Shown: positions 19,001 through 28,463, counted from the first letter of the stretch. The stretch: DNA of 64,000 bases from CAWAMR01 sp963783095 (GCA_963783095.1 CAWAMR010000003.1:310001-374000); one strand, 5' to 3'. The notes: a model not told the origin generated them from the sequence alone. Program-made: numbers and translations.

Positions 19001-19079
19001 GGAAGTGTCGGAAGTCGCTGCCTGGGCAATGGTTAGCAATGCGATTCTCAATTTGGATGAAACGGTGACGAGGAATTGA
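16010..19079 (+). CDS. Secreted PSCyt1/PSCyt2 (DUF1549)-DUF1553 cytochrome protein (PSD1 type), frameshifted near the end
   Basis: A typical planctomycete exported multidomain protein of about 1020 aa. The signal peptide (ILLPLLAVAFTFQSALRA) is followed by PSCyt1 with CYQCH at residues 41-45 and RMPPADKGKKL, then DUF1549 (RFILARLEHEGLSPSPEADK, RRLTLDLTGLPPT, ACAQCHDHKFDPLTTKD) and the C-terminal DUF1553 (LAKWLTSAENPLTTRVIVNRYWQMYFG, RRSRTNTPLQALVLMNDPTYVEA). The open frame runs wrongly to 18937; at about 18872 the family sequence continues in another frame (ARKPNEKELAILKQVLDG) to 19079. The switch falls in ACCGCGCAAG and would be healed by one more GC unit. Role presumed electron transfer; substrate unknown. 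Confidence 0.9.
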
Positions 19080-19306
19080 ATTCGGTGCTGAATAGGAAGA
19101 TGGGCGGGACTGATACCGCTCAAGGTCCACCAAAAGTTGTGATGTCTTGAGAATGACAGTGTACTTGTCATGTAAGTCAGCCACTCCCGACAGATCCTGG
19201 AATTGCTTCTGACTGAACATTTCTTACCATAACTTTCTCGCAGGTTCCGTGGGAAGGCACGGTTTTTGCCAATTCTTCTCGACCTGTCAAGTCATCGCGG
19301 CGAAAT

Positions 19307-20452
19307 TTGGAGGACTCCTTGGAACTGCTTGGGCTGCTTGCGATTCCGGCGTTGATCGCCATCAATGCCATGTTCGTTGCCGCCGAATTTTCCCTGGTGG
19401 CGGTGCGCAAGACTCGCATCGAGGAATTGCTCAAACAAGGAGTCCGCGGAGCCAAGGCGGTTGATTCAGCGCTGCTTCATCTCGATCAAAGCATCGCTGC
19501 AACCCAACTTGGCATCACGGTCGCCAGCATTGCTTTGGGTGCAATCGGGCAACCCGCGCTTGCCGAGTTGCTCGCACCCGCCTTCTCTTTTTTACCAGGC
19601 TTTCTCGAAGTCATCGGCCGAAATTCCCTGGCTGCAATCCTGGCAGTCTTGTGCATCACCGTCATTCACGTTGTCTTTGGCGAATTGTTGCCCAAAACCG
19701 TTGCGCTTCAGCGGGCCGATCGCGTGTCATTGTGGCTGGCAGCACCTCTGAATGTCTTCGCGCGGTGTGTTCGCCGATTATCAGACTGATGAATGCCGTC
19801 GCGAATTTCATGCTGCGCCGGGTCGGCCTGCGACCCGCGGGAACAACCGGCTCAATCCACTCCACCGAGGAACTTCGTCTCTTGATCGAGGACACGCAAG
19901 AAGCAGGTTTGATCCACTCCGATCAGGCGATTTATTTACAGAATGTGTTCGCTTTGCAGGACAAGATCGTCCGCGAGTGTATGTTGCCGCGCGAAAAGAT
20001 GGATGCCCTGGAGATTTCCACACCTTCCGAGAAGATTCTCGAAGTGGTCCGAGACTGCGGGCATACCAGGCTCCCGGTCTATCGGGAAACGCTCGATAAT
20101 ATCGTCGGCATCCTGAACACGAAGAACCTGTTTTACTTTTTCAGTTTGCAAAACGCCGTCGTTCTGGAAGATGCCTTGTATCCGGCAACCTATCTCGATC
20201 CGGAGGAGACTTTGGGCAACGCAATCCGTCTCTTTCGCAAATCGCTGCCGACCGATGGCTCTGGTCCGGGATCGTGATGGACACATACTTGGGTTAATTA
20301 CCCTTGAAGATGTACTGGAAGAGATCGTCGGGGACATCGAAGATGAACACGATGCACCCATCCCGACCGTTCCAAGAGCGAAAATAGGCGTGCGAGTTAC
20401 AAAGAGTGGGCTTACTCCGAAGGCGGGTGATCCAAAGGGTGGAGGGTCGTGA
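19307..20452 (+). CDS. DUF21/CBS-domain membrane protein (CorC/TlyC-like, hemolysin family), frameshifted twice
   Basis: This is a CNNM/CorC-type protein, a family linked to divalent cation transport. The N-terminal DUF21 membrane domain has four hydrophobic segments and the family phrases AEFSLVAVRKTRIEELLKQG, DQSIAATQLGITVASIALG and VVFGELLPKTVALQRAD. Next come PIIRLMNAVANFMLRRVG, the EELRLLIEDTQEAG linker, and a CBS pair (MLPREKMDAL, DCGHTRLPVYRETLDNIVGIL, LVRDRDGHILGLITLEDVLEEIVGDI). The three parts sit in three frames: 19307-about 19770, about 19775-20250 and about 20250-20452. Both joins are intact at protein level, so two sequence indels are likely. Confidence 0.85.
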
Positions 20453-20741
20453 CTGAATCTTGAGTTGGTCGAGAACGCCTCGGAAACAGATATCGAATGG
20501 CAATTCCAACAAGACAGCCGATACTGAACGCTATCGTCCCAGCCGCCAAGTGGTACCACCAATCGGTGGTTACCTCTCTTGCGAATTCCGGATCCGAAGT
20601 CTCCCGACTAAACGTGATGACTTCATAGATTACCGACCAAAGCGATTCATATTCGCCGTGCCCACAGATCGGGGACAAGTACGTTATGTTCCAGATCCGC
20701 AAAAAAGAGGCTGCGAGAAGGAATAAGCCACCCTCAGCCAA
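20412..20741 (-). CDS. Possible small membrane protein
   Basis: A 109-aa minus-strand frame with two hydrophobic stretches (MAEGGLFLLAASFLRIW and AAGTIAFSIGCLVGIAIRYLF) and an Arg-rich cytoplasmic-looking tail. Its 3' end overlaps the DUF21/CBS gene tail by about 40 bases. It fills an otherwise gene-free stretch of 377 bases. No family recognised; it may be chance. Confidence 0.4.
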   Translation of the reverse strand: MAEGGLFLLAASFLRIWNITYLSPICGHGEYESLWSVIYEVITFSRETSDPEFAREVTTDWWYHLAAGTIAFSIGCLVGIAIRYLFPRRSRPTQDSVTTLHPLDHPPSE

Positions 20742-20829
20742 TGTGCGACGCCAAATTCCATGTCTCGGACGAGGTAATTGAATAGAGGTCTATCCTTGTG
20801 ATCAGATGGCGGATATGGGACGTTTCGAC

Positions 20830-21685
20830 TCATTCGGTTTCCAGCAGTTCCTGCCAGTTCTTGACTTCGACGATGCGTTCATGAATACGGTCGAGATGGT
20901 CCAAATCCTCCATCGCGGTCAGCGTCGCCATTGCACTTTCGTCGGGAACTCCAAACATCTTTCGACCCAACTGCACAATCAGTTGTTTTGTGTGCTCGAT
21001 AGCCCCCTCTTCCAGAATGCCCATATACGATTCGGATTCTCGCATTGCTTTAACTCCTCGGAATAATTCCCGCGACAACTGCTTGGAAACTCGCAACCCT
21101 GTCAGGACGTATGCCGCTGTCAGTAGGCGGCGCACTTGCTCCGGAGGTGCCTCCGTGAGCAGACGTTCGATGATCTGTTGGATCACTGCCGCTAAACCAG
21201 TTTCCAGACCGACTCCTTGCGGCAACTCGCCCAATACGGCTAACGGCAGAACGCCTACATCAGCCTTCAAAAGATCGGCGATGGGAATTTCCCAAAGGCG
21301 TACGACCTCGTATCGAAAATCCATTTTACCCCGATCTGGACGCGGCGAATAGGTCACTGCGCCCGGAGGTTGCTGTGCGCTGCTTTCGGGCGCAACAGAA
21401 CCGCGATGCTATGGATCGGGACAAGGTACTGACGATAAAGCAGCGCATTGTAGACCAGCACATCGGAATGCTTGGTAGCCGAAGCAGTAGCTTGAAAGTC
21501 CAGATGTACGATTTCCTGCAGTGGCTGCCCAAGGCCAAAAACCAGGTCGGCAGATGTTGTAACTGTGGATAAATCAATATTGAGTAACGCCACGGGCAAT
21601 GTCGGTGCGTATCGAATGTGCTGAGTATGCCCCGTGGGCTTACCTGACCCATATCCTTCAACGTGGCATCGAACGGTAACGACAT
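20830..21685 (-). CDS. Rpn-like PD-(D/E)XK nuclease/transposase-family protein, frameshifted
   Basis: Three adjoining minus-strand frames together give one protein of about 285 aa: MSLPFDATLKDMGQ...ILSTFDT from the ATG at 21685, then VALLNIDLSTVTTSADLVFG, VHLDFQATASATKHSDVLVYNALLY and VLLRPKAAHS, then FRYEVVRLWEIPIADLLKAD to the stop at 20830. The D-STVT-AD and HLDFQ words and the YNALL helix fit the Rpn/recombination-promoting nuclease family, common in planctomycetes. The C-terminal part is helical (QVRRLLTAAYVLTGLRV, YMGILEEGAIEHTKQLI). Frame changes lie near 21600 and 21355. Either sequence errors or a decayed gene. Confidence 0.65.
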
Positions 21686-21752
21686 GATAGCATTCCGTGA
21701 GAAAAGACTGGAATACAGGGCGTGAGGGAATCGCCTCAAGATTCGCATTGGT

Positions 21753-22748
21753 TCATGTCTCTTTCGGCATAACAGGCTTGGATTCATCTTTCTTGGGATC
21801 TTTCTTCTTGGGGATCTCTTTCTTCGGTAATTCTTTCTTGGGGATCTCCTTGATCTCACCCGGCTGAAATTGTTGGATCGTATGAATCGGGAAGAGCTTG
21901 TAGCCGGCCGCCGCTTCGCCGAGGAAGCCAATGAAGGTTGCGTTCTTTCCATCGATCTGGATTTGACCCAACAGCGTCACCGAGAGCGGCATCCCGTCCT
22001 TGAGCGCTACCTCACATTCAGCGGTCTTCTCCTTGGCATTGTGATCGCCGACATGAATGCTCTGAATGTTGGTAAAATCGACCTTGAGCGTTTTCTTGAA
22101 AATAAGGTAAGGGATCAGTTTTTCAGTCCCATCCGAGAATCGGTAAAGCGGCTTCACATTCGTCACAGATTGTACCGTAGCCGTGGTCGCTTTTCCTTCA
22201 GGAACCACGAGGAAAGAAAACAAATCTCCCTTCACCGGTTGTTTCTCAAACGGTTTCACATCGGGGAATTTCACCGACTTGAATCCGCCTTTCAGAGTAC
22301 CGCCGCGATAGCGAAGGTCCGCAACTCCCGATGTGCCCTGATCGACCTCTGCCTCAATCGTGATCATGTTGATGTCCTTGTATTTCGTGGTTCCTTCCAG
22401 CGGCTTCGCCAGACCCGCGACATCGACGTAGGCCGTTTCCTTGACGTAGTCGTAGCGGATGCCCTCAACCCGCTTAAAAGGAATCCAGGTAATTACCCCA
22501 TCCTTGAAAGTCGTCGAGCCGAATTCACGCATTTCAAAGGCTGCGGGTTTCCCTTCGAGCCAGCCCAGCTTGTGCAGGCCGGATACGATTTTCCACTTCT
22601 TCAAAGCAAGCTCTTTGCCGCTCGCGTCCACGAGAATGGGAGCTTTGGAGTTCTCCTTGGGCTGAGCCTGGACTTGCATAATCGCCATCGTCGGTGCGAA
22701 GATTCCGAACGCCAGCAGGCAGCCAAAAGCACAACGATTGAACAGCAT
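21753..22748 (-). CDS. Secreted protein with Lys/Pro-rich tail
   Basis: A 331-aa exported protein of unknown function. Of several in-frame starts, the ATG at 22748 begins a signal peptide (NRCAFGCLLAFGIFAPTMAIM); upstream residues are not signal-like. The mature part is beta-rich with repeated short loops (KKWKIVSGLHKLGWLEG, FKRVEGIRYDYVKETAYVDVAG, IQSIHVGDHNAKEKTAECEVAL), which suggests a scaffold- or cell-surface-binding fold. The last 45 residues are low-complexity KE-IPKKELPKKEIPKKK repeats and end acidic. A good candidate for a charged linker or surface anchor, but nothing more can be said. Confidence 0.75.
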   Translation of the reverse strand: MLFNRCAFGCLLAFGIFAPTMAIMQVQAQPKENSKAPILVDASGKELALKKWKIVSGLHKLGWLEGKPAAFEMREFGSTTFKDGVITWIPFKRVEGIRYDYVKETAYVDVAGLAKPLEGTTKYKDINMITIEAEVDQGTSGVADLRYRGGTLKGGFKSVKFPDVKPFEKQPVKGDLFSFLVVPEGKATTATVQSVTNVKPLYRFSDGTEKLIPYLIFKKTLKVDFTNIQSIHVGDHNAKEKTAECEVALKDGMPLSVTLLGQIQIDGKNATFIGFLGEAAAGYKLFPIHTIQQFQPGEIKEIPKKELPKKEIPKKKDPKKDESKPVMPKET

Positions 22749-23005
22749 GAAAGGGAACTCCTGAAAAAGCGCAAAGGTCGGTTGAGGCAGGATAAAGTTC
22801 CGAACATCTCGGTTCAGAACGATTTGCTTGATTGTTAACCATGCTCTACAGTTGCGGCAATTACTTTCTCGCAAGTTGATGGATCGACGGCAATGATATT
22901 TTCGATACCGTCCAATGAAGGCCAAAGCAAACCGGGTGCGGGAGACATTTTTCGCCCACCGGGGAACTACGAGCCGAGGTTCTCGCTCCTGCCACTCATG
23001 CCGCT

Positions 23006-23428
23006 TTGAAAGAATCCCTGTGCTGGGCAACACAGACATGCTGGGATAGTCTTCGCACCCCGCATGTGTTTATGGGTTTGATCTCGAAACCCGACTTACA
23101 TGTTCTGGCCTGGGGCGAGAAGGTAAACACCGATCTTCCTGAACTCCTGTCCCAGTTTGCGGAAATATTCCATCAAGCGTATTTAACCCCATCTCGTCTT
23201 CGATTGCATCGCGAATTCCTCTCCGATAATGTTATTGAACTGCTGCGACGAGCCTGGCAGCGCTGTCTGACGGCAAGTCGTTGTCACATTCGCCTGATCG
23301 ATCTGCTCGTGGTGACCTTTCAGCACCAGGACAACATTGTCGCAAGCTGTTTCGAGCAAATCGGCTTGAAGGCCAGGGAGCTAACTCGATTCGCTATTGA
23401 AATTGAGAACTCTTTGTCCAAGGAATAG
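23006..23428 (+). CDS. Clp N-domain-like small protein
   Basis: A 140-aa protein made of two helical repeats like the Clp/ClpC N-terminal double repeat (VIELLRRAWQRCLTASRCHIRLIDLLVVTFQ in the second). No ATPase follows, so it could be a stand-alone adaptor. The frame stays open upstream (FSPTGELRAEVLAPATHAALKESL), which matches the expected first repeat, but the only start codon in that stretch is the TTG near 23006, so a missing upstream start or indel is possible. Confidence 0.5.
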   Translation: MKESLCWATQTCWDSLRTPHVFMGLISKPDLHVLAWGEKVNTDLPELLSQFAEIFHQAYLTPSRLRLHREFLSDNVIELLRRAWQRCLTASRCHIRLIDLLVVTFQHQDNIVASCFEQIGLKARELTRFAIEIENSLSKE

Positions 23429-23571
23429 AGCTTCTTATCCTTCCTAATCGTCACATCCCATACACAACTTCGATATCGAGTAAAAATTTCAATTGCAACG
23501 CACATCGATTCAAGTCTCTTGCGAAGTACAATCGATATGAGTAAATTTTGTTTCACCGCGAGAGGTGCGTT

Positions 23572-24420
23572 ATGACCCCGCGTCATTACCTGTTGAGTTT
23601 GGCCGTTGCGAGCATGGTACTCGTCAACGGATGTCGTCATAGTTGCTGCAAAAAAGGCTGTAACAACCCACCGGTCGGGATGCCGCCGGGCGGGGTAGCC
23701 GCTCCACCCAATATTCCAGCGCAGAACATTCCTCTCGACCCAACCCCGGGTCGAGCATCGCAACGCCCCGAGATCTTGCTTCCCGATCCTGTGGGTCGGT
23801 CGAATACTTCCGCTTACGCGCCCATGCCTCCTGCTCCGATCGCAGTTCTGGGTGATCCGGAAATCCCTGCCGCCAAGGTTGTTGAAGAAGAAACACCCGC
23901 GAAGCAAAGTCAGTCAGTGCAAGCGCCCCCGAAGTCGGCGGAAGAAATTCAGGGAGGCGGGTTTCCGGTAGGAATTGCTGACTTTGCATCCGTAAAGGAT
24001 GGTGTCAGTTCGGGTTTGCGTCCTCATTTGGATGGATGGGATTGGCTTGAGGCGAATAAGTACCATGCAGTGCTGTTTCTAAAACGTCCATCCGAGAACG
24101 ACTCTTCGGATCGTCAGCAGGCCGAGCAACGCGGACTGAAGTATTACAGCCTGACGGTTTCGCCGGAAAAAATGAGCGCTGATCTCGTCAAAGGATTTAA
24201 CGAAATCGTCGAAAAAGTCGGCGATCGGCCAATCTTTGTCTACGACCACAACGGCGTCCAGGCGGGGGCAATGTGGTATCTCTACTTCCGTAAAGTGGAG
24301 TCGCTGGACGATGATGTGGCTCGCATTCGGGCGGGCAAGCATGGCCTGAAGACCACCGGCGACGACGAGCAAGTAGCTCTGTGGACCGCTGTGCAAAAGC
24401 TTCTTTCAGCCCAACCCTGA
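23572..24420 (+). CDS. Lipoprotein with degenerate dual-specificity-phosphatase-like domain
   Basis: A 282-aa exported lipoprotein: LAVASMVLVNGC is a lipobox, followed by a Cys-rich SCCKKGCNNP stretch and a Pro-rich linker of about 90 residues. The C-terminal 130 residues look like a DSP/protein tyrosine phosphatase fold (GLRPHLDGWDWLEANKYHAVLFLKR; YYSLTVSPEKMSADLVKGFNEIV). Where active enzymes have HCxxGxxR this one has DHNGVQAGAMW, so the catalytic Cys is gone and a non-catalytic role is likely. AGAGGTG precedes the ATG. The gene is followed by a strong hairpin and a convergent gene. Confidence 0.7.
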   Translation: MTPRHYLLSLAVASMVLVNGCRHSCCKKGCNNPPVGMPPGGVAAPPNIPAQNIPLDPTPGRASQRPEILLPDPVGRSNTSAYAPMPPAPIAVLGDPEIPAAKVVEEETPAKQSQSVQAPPKSAEEIQGGGFPVGIADFASVKDGVSSGLRPHLDGWDWLEANKYHAVLFLKRPSENDSSDRQQAEQRGLKYYSLTVSPEKMSADLVKGFNEIVEKVGDRPIFVYDHNGVQAGAMWYLYFRKVESLDDDVARIRAGKHGLKTTGDDEQVALWTAVQKLLSAQP

Positions 24421-24448
24421 CCTGACAAAACGGCTCACTACTGAATCT

Positions 24449-24491
24449 GAAGCATGAGCGAAGTGAGAGGTTCTCACTTCGCTCATGCTTC
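24449..24491. terminator. Bidirectional hairpin terminator candidate
   Basis: A perfect 20-bp stem (arms 24449-24468 and 24472-24491, core AGCATGAGCGAAGTGAGA) with a 3-base loop lies between two convergent genes that end at 24420 and 24550. T-rich sequence (CGTTTGTTATT) follows on the plus strand. The position and near-zero loop fit a shared terminator. Confidence 0.75.
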
Positions 24492-24549
24492 GTTTGTTAT
24501 TGGAAGGATCGAGCGATCGTCTATTTGACGGTCGGTATCGGGGAAGGCT

Positions 24550-25128
24550 CTATGGATTCGGATTTTGAACCGGGACGGGCAGGCCCAACCAGGCTTTGCT
24601 TTCCTTTGCCGGCCCCGAGGTTCCTGCTTGAGACCAGACCGCTTCAATACTTTGGGTTGCCTGGTGATCCAGATTCGAAGCCACATCAGCTCCTGGTTTC
24701 CCTGTAACCGGATCAGGAATCGTGGGCACATCTACTTGCGCAGTTGCATTTCTCGGAGGGGTAGACGGCGGCGAATCGACCGTGCCAGGCAGGCCCGGCC
24801 CATCGAGGGGTAAGATCAAACCCGTCTTCGATTGCATGGGATCTGCCTCCGTCCGCGCAGGAAGTTTCAGTGCGCTCGGAGGCGGTTCAGGAGTTGTTGG
24901 AGCAGCAACGACCATTGGGCGCATTTGACTCCAACTACCTGGAAAAGTCTTCCATTGCGTCGGAAAGTAGCCATACTGGGCGTACTGTCCATGATGTTTC
25001 GTGATCGTTGGATCCCACTCTCCCGCAAGAGGTTCGGCAGCGGTCATGGGGGTCGCCAGGAACGAACCCATGATCGCTGCAAAACAACCTGTGCGAATTC
25101 GACTTAAGTGAGTCATCATGCTCGGCAT
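24550..25128 (-). CDS. Secreted Pro-rich protein, last gene of export operon
   Basis: A 192-aa exported protein: a signal sequence (TGCFAAIMGSFLATPMTAAEP), the YGYFPTQWKTFPGSW block that I recall from small secreted planctomycete proteins, and then a long Pro/Thr/Ala-rich, probably disordered C-terminal half. It lies 25 bases downstream of another small secreted gene and 100 bases further from the Wza-like gene, all on the minus strand, which suggests a common role at the cell surface. No enzymatic motif. Confidence 0.75.
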   Translation of the reverse strand: MPSMMTHLSRIRTGCFAAIMGSFLATPMTAAEPLAGEWDPTITKHHGQYAQYGYFPTQWKTFPGSWSQMRPMVVAAPTTPEPPPSALKLPARTEADPMQSKTGLILPLDGPGLPGTVDSPPSTPPRNATAQVDVPTIPDPVTGKPGADVASNLDHQATQSIEAVWSQAGTSGPAKESKAWLGLPVPVQNPNP

Positions 25129-25153
25129 CCTCCGTGATTAGCTGGCCCGCCCG

Positions 25154-25633
25154 TTATCGTTGCGGCGTCATTGCGGGAGCACCACCCTGAAAGTTGGCGG
25201 TCATCGCCTGGTTCCGCTGCGGCGAAACGATCATGATGTTATTTCCGCCTCGACCGCCATTGCCACCGTATCCACCACCCTGGCCGCCGCGAATGTTCAT
25301 GAAATAGTTGCCTGTGGACAAAAATCTCGTTGTACCGCCGGTGAGTAAGGGGTTGTCGGTGGTCATACCTGAGCTCTGAGCATCGTTGACTTGTTGTTGG
25401 AGCCCATTGATCGCATTTTGAAAATCGAAAGTCGGTCGAACCAGGCCGGCATAATTCAAGGCAGCAGATCCACCCGGACGAGTAAGTTGCAAATAAGGGC
25501 TGATGGTGGGCGTGGTTTGATAGCTGATGCCGCCCGGCATGGCATTGGAGCCGGGACGCCATTGTGCTTGAGCTGAAGTTGCCACGCACGACAGCACGAT
25601 CAGACTCGCCAAGATAAATGTACGTTGTCGCAT
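25154..25633 (-). CDS. Small secreted Gln/Gly-rich protein
   Basis: A 159-aa exported protein with a clear signal peptide ending ATSAQAQ. The mature part has QNAINGLQQQVNDAQSSG, a helical segment, and a Gly-rich loop (NIRGGQGGGYGGNGGRGGN). Function unknown. Its placement between the Wza-like export protein and another secreted protein suggests an envelope-related operon. Confidence 0.75.
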   Translation of the reverse strand: MRQRTFILASLIVLSCVATSAQAQWRPGSNAMPGGISYQTTPTISPYLQLTRPGGSAALNYAGLVRPTFDFQNAINGLQQQVNDAQSSGMTTDNPLLTGGTTRFLSTGNYFMNIRGGQGGGYGGNGGRGGNNIMIVSPQRNQAMTANFQGGAPAMTPQR

Positions 25634-25722
25634 TGCTCGCCCCCCATTTCAGAAAAGGTTGTCCAATACCTCGGTGACCATCCATCAGAGCCACCTCGGT
25701 TATCTTACACCAAAGTTGAAAC

Positions 25723-26841
25723 TCACGGCACCGATCCGCCGCCGCTGCTGTTCTGTCCGCCGACTGCGCGGATTGCACTGTTGCCCAGCAACGCGAAGCC
25801 GAAGATTCGTTCAAACGGCGACAGGAGCTGTGCGATGTAGTTGTCGGTCGCAATAAGCGGGTTCGCTTTCACAAACAGCCGATCCCCCGGCATCAACTGA
25901 TAATTCGTTCGGGTCCGGCCCTTGGTCACAATCCCGATCCAGTCGATCGGCATGATCAACTCGATTTCCGTGCTTGCGGGTGCAGGACGAGCAATCCACA
26001 TTCGATTCGAACTCGCTACCGGCGACAATCCGCCCACCTGACTGATGGCCTTCAACACGGTGTCGTTGCCGGTGATAGGCTGAATGACGAGCTGCTGACC
26101 TCGTCCCGCACCGTCGAAGATGACATAATATACTTTACTATTGAACGCTGCGACATTGACAGCAACCTGCGGATTCTGGAGGAACGTCGAGAGCTGAGCC
26201 TCGATCGCTGCCTTGGCCTGGGTCAGAGTCATGCCGACAACCCTTACCAAACCATATGCCCCCAAATTCACCGTGCCGTCAGGCTGCACCAGATGCTCGC
26301 CCTGGACCAGATCGAACGCTCGCGACTGGGCCAGTGTTACGGTTACCCGAGCATCGGGAAACTTCGCTTTTTCGCGCAAGTGTTTTTGCAAGGCGCGCGC
26401 GATGTCCGCGAGTGTGCCATCCGTTTCCGCCACGATATTCAGAGGTCCGCCATGGCGCGGCCCAATGTTGATATTTCCATCCGGCTCGACCACAAACACT
26501 CCGCCGACACGGTCGGCATCCGGAACATCCGCGATCTGAATCAACACGCTGTCGAGCGGCCCGACTCGATAAGGTTTCTGAGGGACGACGCGGATAAGGC
26601 GGATCCGCAAGATATCGGGAGGTTCGATGATATATTCCGGCATCGTCACCATCTCGAGTTCGCGAGGCAACGGCTCCGCATAGGGTATCGCGGCTTGTTT
26701 CGGCGTCGAATGATCGAGAAAATGGATGAATCGGTGATCGTCGGGGGAACCTGTGGTTCCCAGGCAGCCCGCGAGGGGAACGCAACAGGCGCACAGCAAC
26801 AGCATCATCGAGATTCTGTGCGTGTGGCTCCTGTATGGCAT
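25723..26841 (-). CDS. Wza-type polysaccharide export lipoprotein
   Basis: A 372-aa outer-membrane lipoprotein (CVPLAGC lipobox at about residues 20-26) of the polysaccharide export family, which forms the channel for capsule or exopolysaccharide. It has two Poly_export-type modules (YIIEPPDILRIRLIRVVP...YRVGPLDSVLIQIADV; VVEPDGNINIGPRHGGPLNIV; and LVQPDGTVNLGAYGLVRVVGMTLTQAKAAIEAQL) and then an SLBB-like stretch (YYVIFDGAGRGQQLVIQPITGNDTVLKAISQVGGL). The C-terminus ends in SSGGGSVP. It heads a three-gene minus-strand group with two small secreted proteins. No tyrosine kinase or Wzc partner lies in the window. Confidence 0.88.
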   Translation of the reverse strand: MPYRSHTHRISMMLLLCACCVPLAGCLGTTGSPDDHRFIHFLDHSTPKQAAIPYAEPLPRELEMVTMPEYIIEPPDILRIRLIRVVPQKPYRVGPLDSVLIQIADVPDADRVGGVFVVEPDGNINIGPRHGGPLNIVAETDGTLADIARALQKHLREKAKFPDARVTVTLAQSRAFDLVQGEHLVQPDGTVNLGAYGLVRVVGMTLTQAKAAIEAQLSTFLQNPQVAVNVAAFNSKVYYVIFDGAGRGQQLVIQPITGNDTVLKAISQVGGLSPVASSNRMWIARPAPASTEIELIMPIDWIGIVTKGRTRTNYQLMPGDRLFVKANPLIATDNYIAQLLSPFERIFGFALLGNSAIRAVGGQNSSGGGSVP

Positions 26842-27034
26842 GGTCGGGTTCCCCCCAGCGACAAGAATTCCCCATTTGACTCAGATTCCCCGCACGGTTC
26901 CCCAACCGCACGACGAACAAGATACGCCGAAAACAAACGGGTTCATCCGTGGACGCATAACTGAGCCGGTGCAAGAAAGCAAGCCGAACTCACTCGAGAG
27001 TTCCAAGGGGTGTAACCAGATTCTCTGGGGGTGA

Positions 27035-28386
27035 TCAGGCGGCCAGTGCCCAATAGGGTTCCCATTGGGATGTATGCCGGACGCACACCAGACTGGCCAT
27101 AGGTCGTACATTGCCTATATTCCATCGAGCGCCCCGACGCTTCAGACGCAGGCCCAGGGTCTTCGCCTCACCTTCGACTTGGCCGCTGCCAATCGCTTGA
27201 CCCGCTTGCAATCGTTGGACGTAGTTCACACGGTTCATGTGTTTCGAGAAATAGCCGATCAGACGCTCCGTTGCTTTACGACGACGTTCGCGTTCCGATT
27301 CGTCGGCGACTCCAAGCAGTTCATTCACCCACTGACAGACGCCTGCCCAACCTTGACGAATCAACAAACCGCGGGCGTGCTTATACGCGTCTTTGGCTTC
27401 GCTGGTCTCTTCGCCGTAGACGCGTTTGGCGCACTTACTCAGGTGCTGACAGGCATGATAGAAGTCGAGCGTTTGCAGACACCCGGTGAGCGTTCGCTGC
27501 ACCGCTTTCCAGATCCAACTGGCACCGTCCGCCAAGACGTGCACCGCCGCCCAGCACGTCACTCCCAGCCGACGTAAGCGTGGCCGCCAAGTCTTGCGAA
27601 ACTCCTTGGCTGTGGCGATCATCGCAAACGCCAGTACCATGGTCGCTGCCGGCAAACGCTGCTTCTTCCAATGGTCCGGCGATGTCGGCTCGCCTGCTTC
27701 TCGCTTGGAAACCACCGCGATTTTCAAGTCTTTCCAGCCTTCTTCACGCGTGTTGACCTTGCCCGCGTCGGTCGTGAACTCGACTTCCCCCGCCGCTTTT
27801 TGGAAAACTTCTTCGCTGGTAGTGTCTTCGGCTTGAAACCGAGCCATGTCTTTAGCGTGGCCCTCCACCGCCTTCCGCACCGTCTCGGGGCAAAGGTCCA
27901 CTCCCAACATCTCATGCATGTGCTCGCTGGCGGACGCGAACGACATGTCTGCCGCCAGACGGCAACAGTGCTTCCGCACGGTCTTGCTGTAGCGCTGTCC
28001 CTCCACGCCCAAGAGGGCATCGGCCGCATAGGATCCATCGCCGCCGCACATGCACTTCCAGTAACGGCGTTCGAAGACCACCTCTCCGACAGCGCTCATC
28101 AGTCGGCGTTCTTTGGGACCTCGGTTTTCTTTCTTGCGGCCGCACTCGCAGACACGGATCGGCGCCCCTTTTTTTCGGCGGTCTCGATTCTTCGAGCCAC
28201 CGCATCGGAGAGCACATGGGCTTGAAATGTTCGCCCTTTCTCAACCACCGCATCTTCGCAGGCATCGAAAACCGTCCCATCGGGCGCAGTCAACGCAAGC
28301 TGCTCCATTTCCTCAACCAGCGCCAACGCTCGCCGGACAATACCTTCGTGCTTCGGGTCCACTTCAATCGTCACTCTGGTGCCCAT
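27035..28386 (-). CDS. ISKra4-family transposase, made by predicted -1 frameshifting
   Basis: The first frame (28386-28099, 95 aa) and second frame (27035-28099 plus upstream codons) join into a protein of about 450 aa. DDE-type family words occur in the second frame: EFTTDAGKVNTREEGWKDLK, VLADGASWIWKA, LDFYHACQHLSKCAK and IGSGQVEGEAKTLGLRLKRRGARW. Upstream of the apparent second start the frame stays open and encodes VCECGRKKENRGPKERRL, which with YWKCMCGG makes a CxC...CxC zinc ribbon present only in the fused product. The heptamer A AAA AAG at 28174-28168 is in the right phase for a -1 slip into this frame. Confidence 0.85.
28168..28174 (-). promoter_or_regulatory. Programmed -1 frameshift slippery site A AAA AAG
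   Basis: On the minus strand the first frame reads GAA AAA AAG GGG. Slipping back one base after AAG gives GGG GCG CCG in the transposase frame, which has no stop before the conserved part. This is the classical A AAA AAG heptamer used by dnaX and many IS elements. A G-rich run follows directly. Confidence 0.75.
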
Positions 28387-28463
28387 ATAACATCCTTGTT
28401 AAGGGGTGAGTAATTCAGTTACCCCTCACTTACCTAAATTCCCCGAACACCACCAGAGAAGTT

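Larger units (their letters stand above)
27007..28426 (-). mobile_element. ISKra4-family insertion sequence
   Basis: About 1.42 kb bounded by imperfect terminal inverted repeats (left GGGGTGTAACCAGATTCTC at 27007; right end read inward GGGGTAACTGAATTACTC from 28425). It carries one transposase gene in two overlapping frames. No matching target duplication was seen beside either end. Size and two-frame layout fit the smaller ISKra4-family subgroup (ISMich2-like). The sequence seems intact and could be active. Confidence 0.8.

Noticed and set aside
21870..22838. 322-aa plus-strand frame
   Set aside because: Antisense shadow of the secreted Lys/Pro-tail protein; Arg/His-rich and without motifs.
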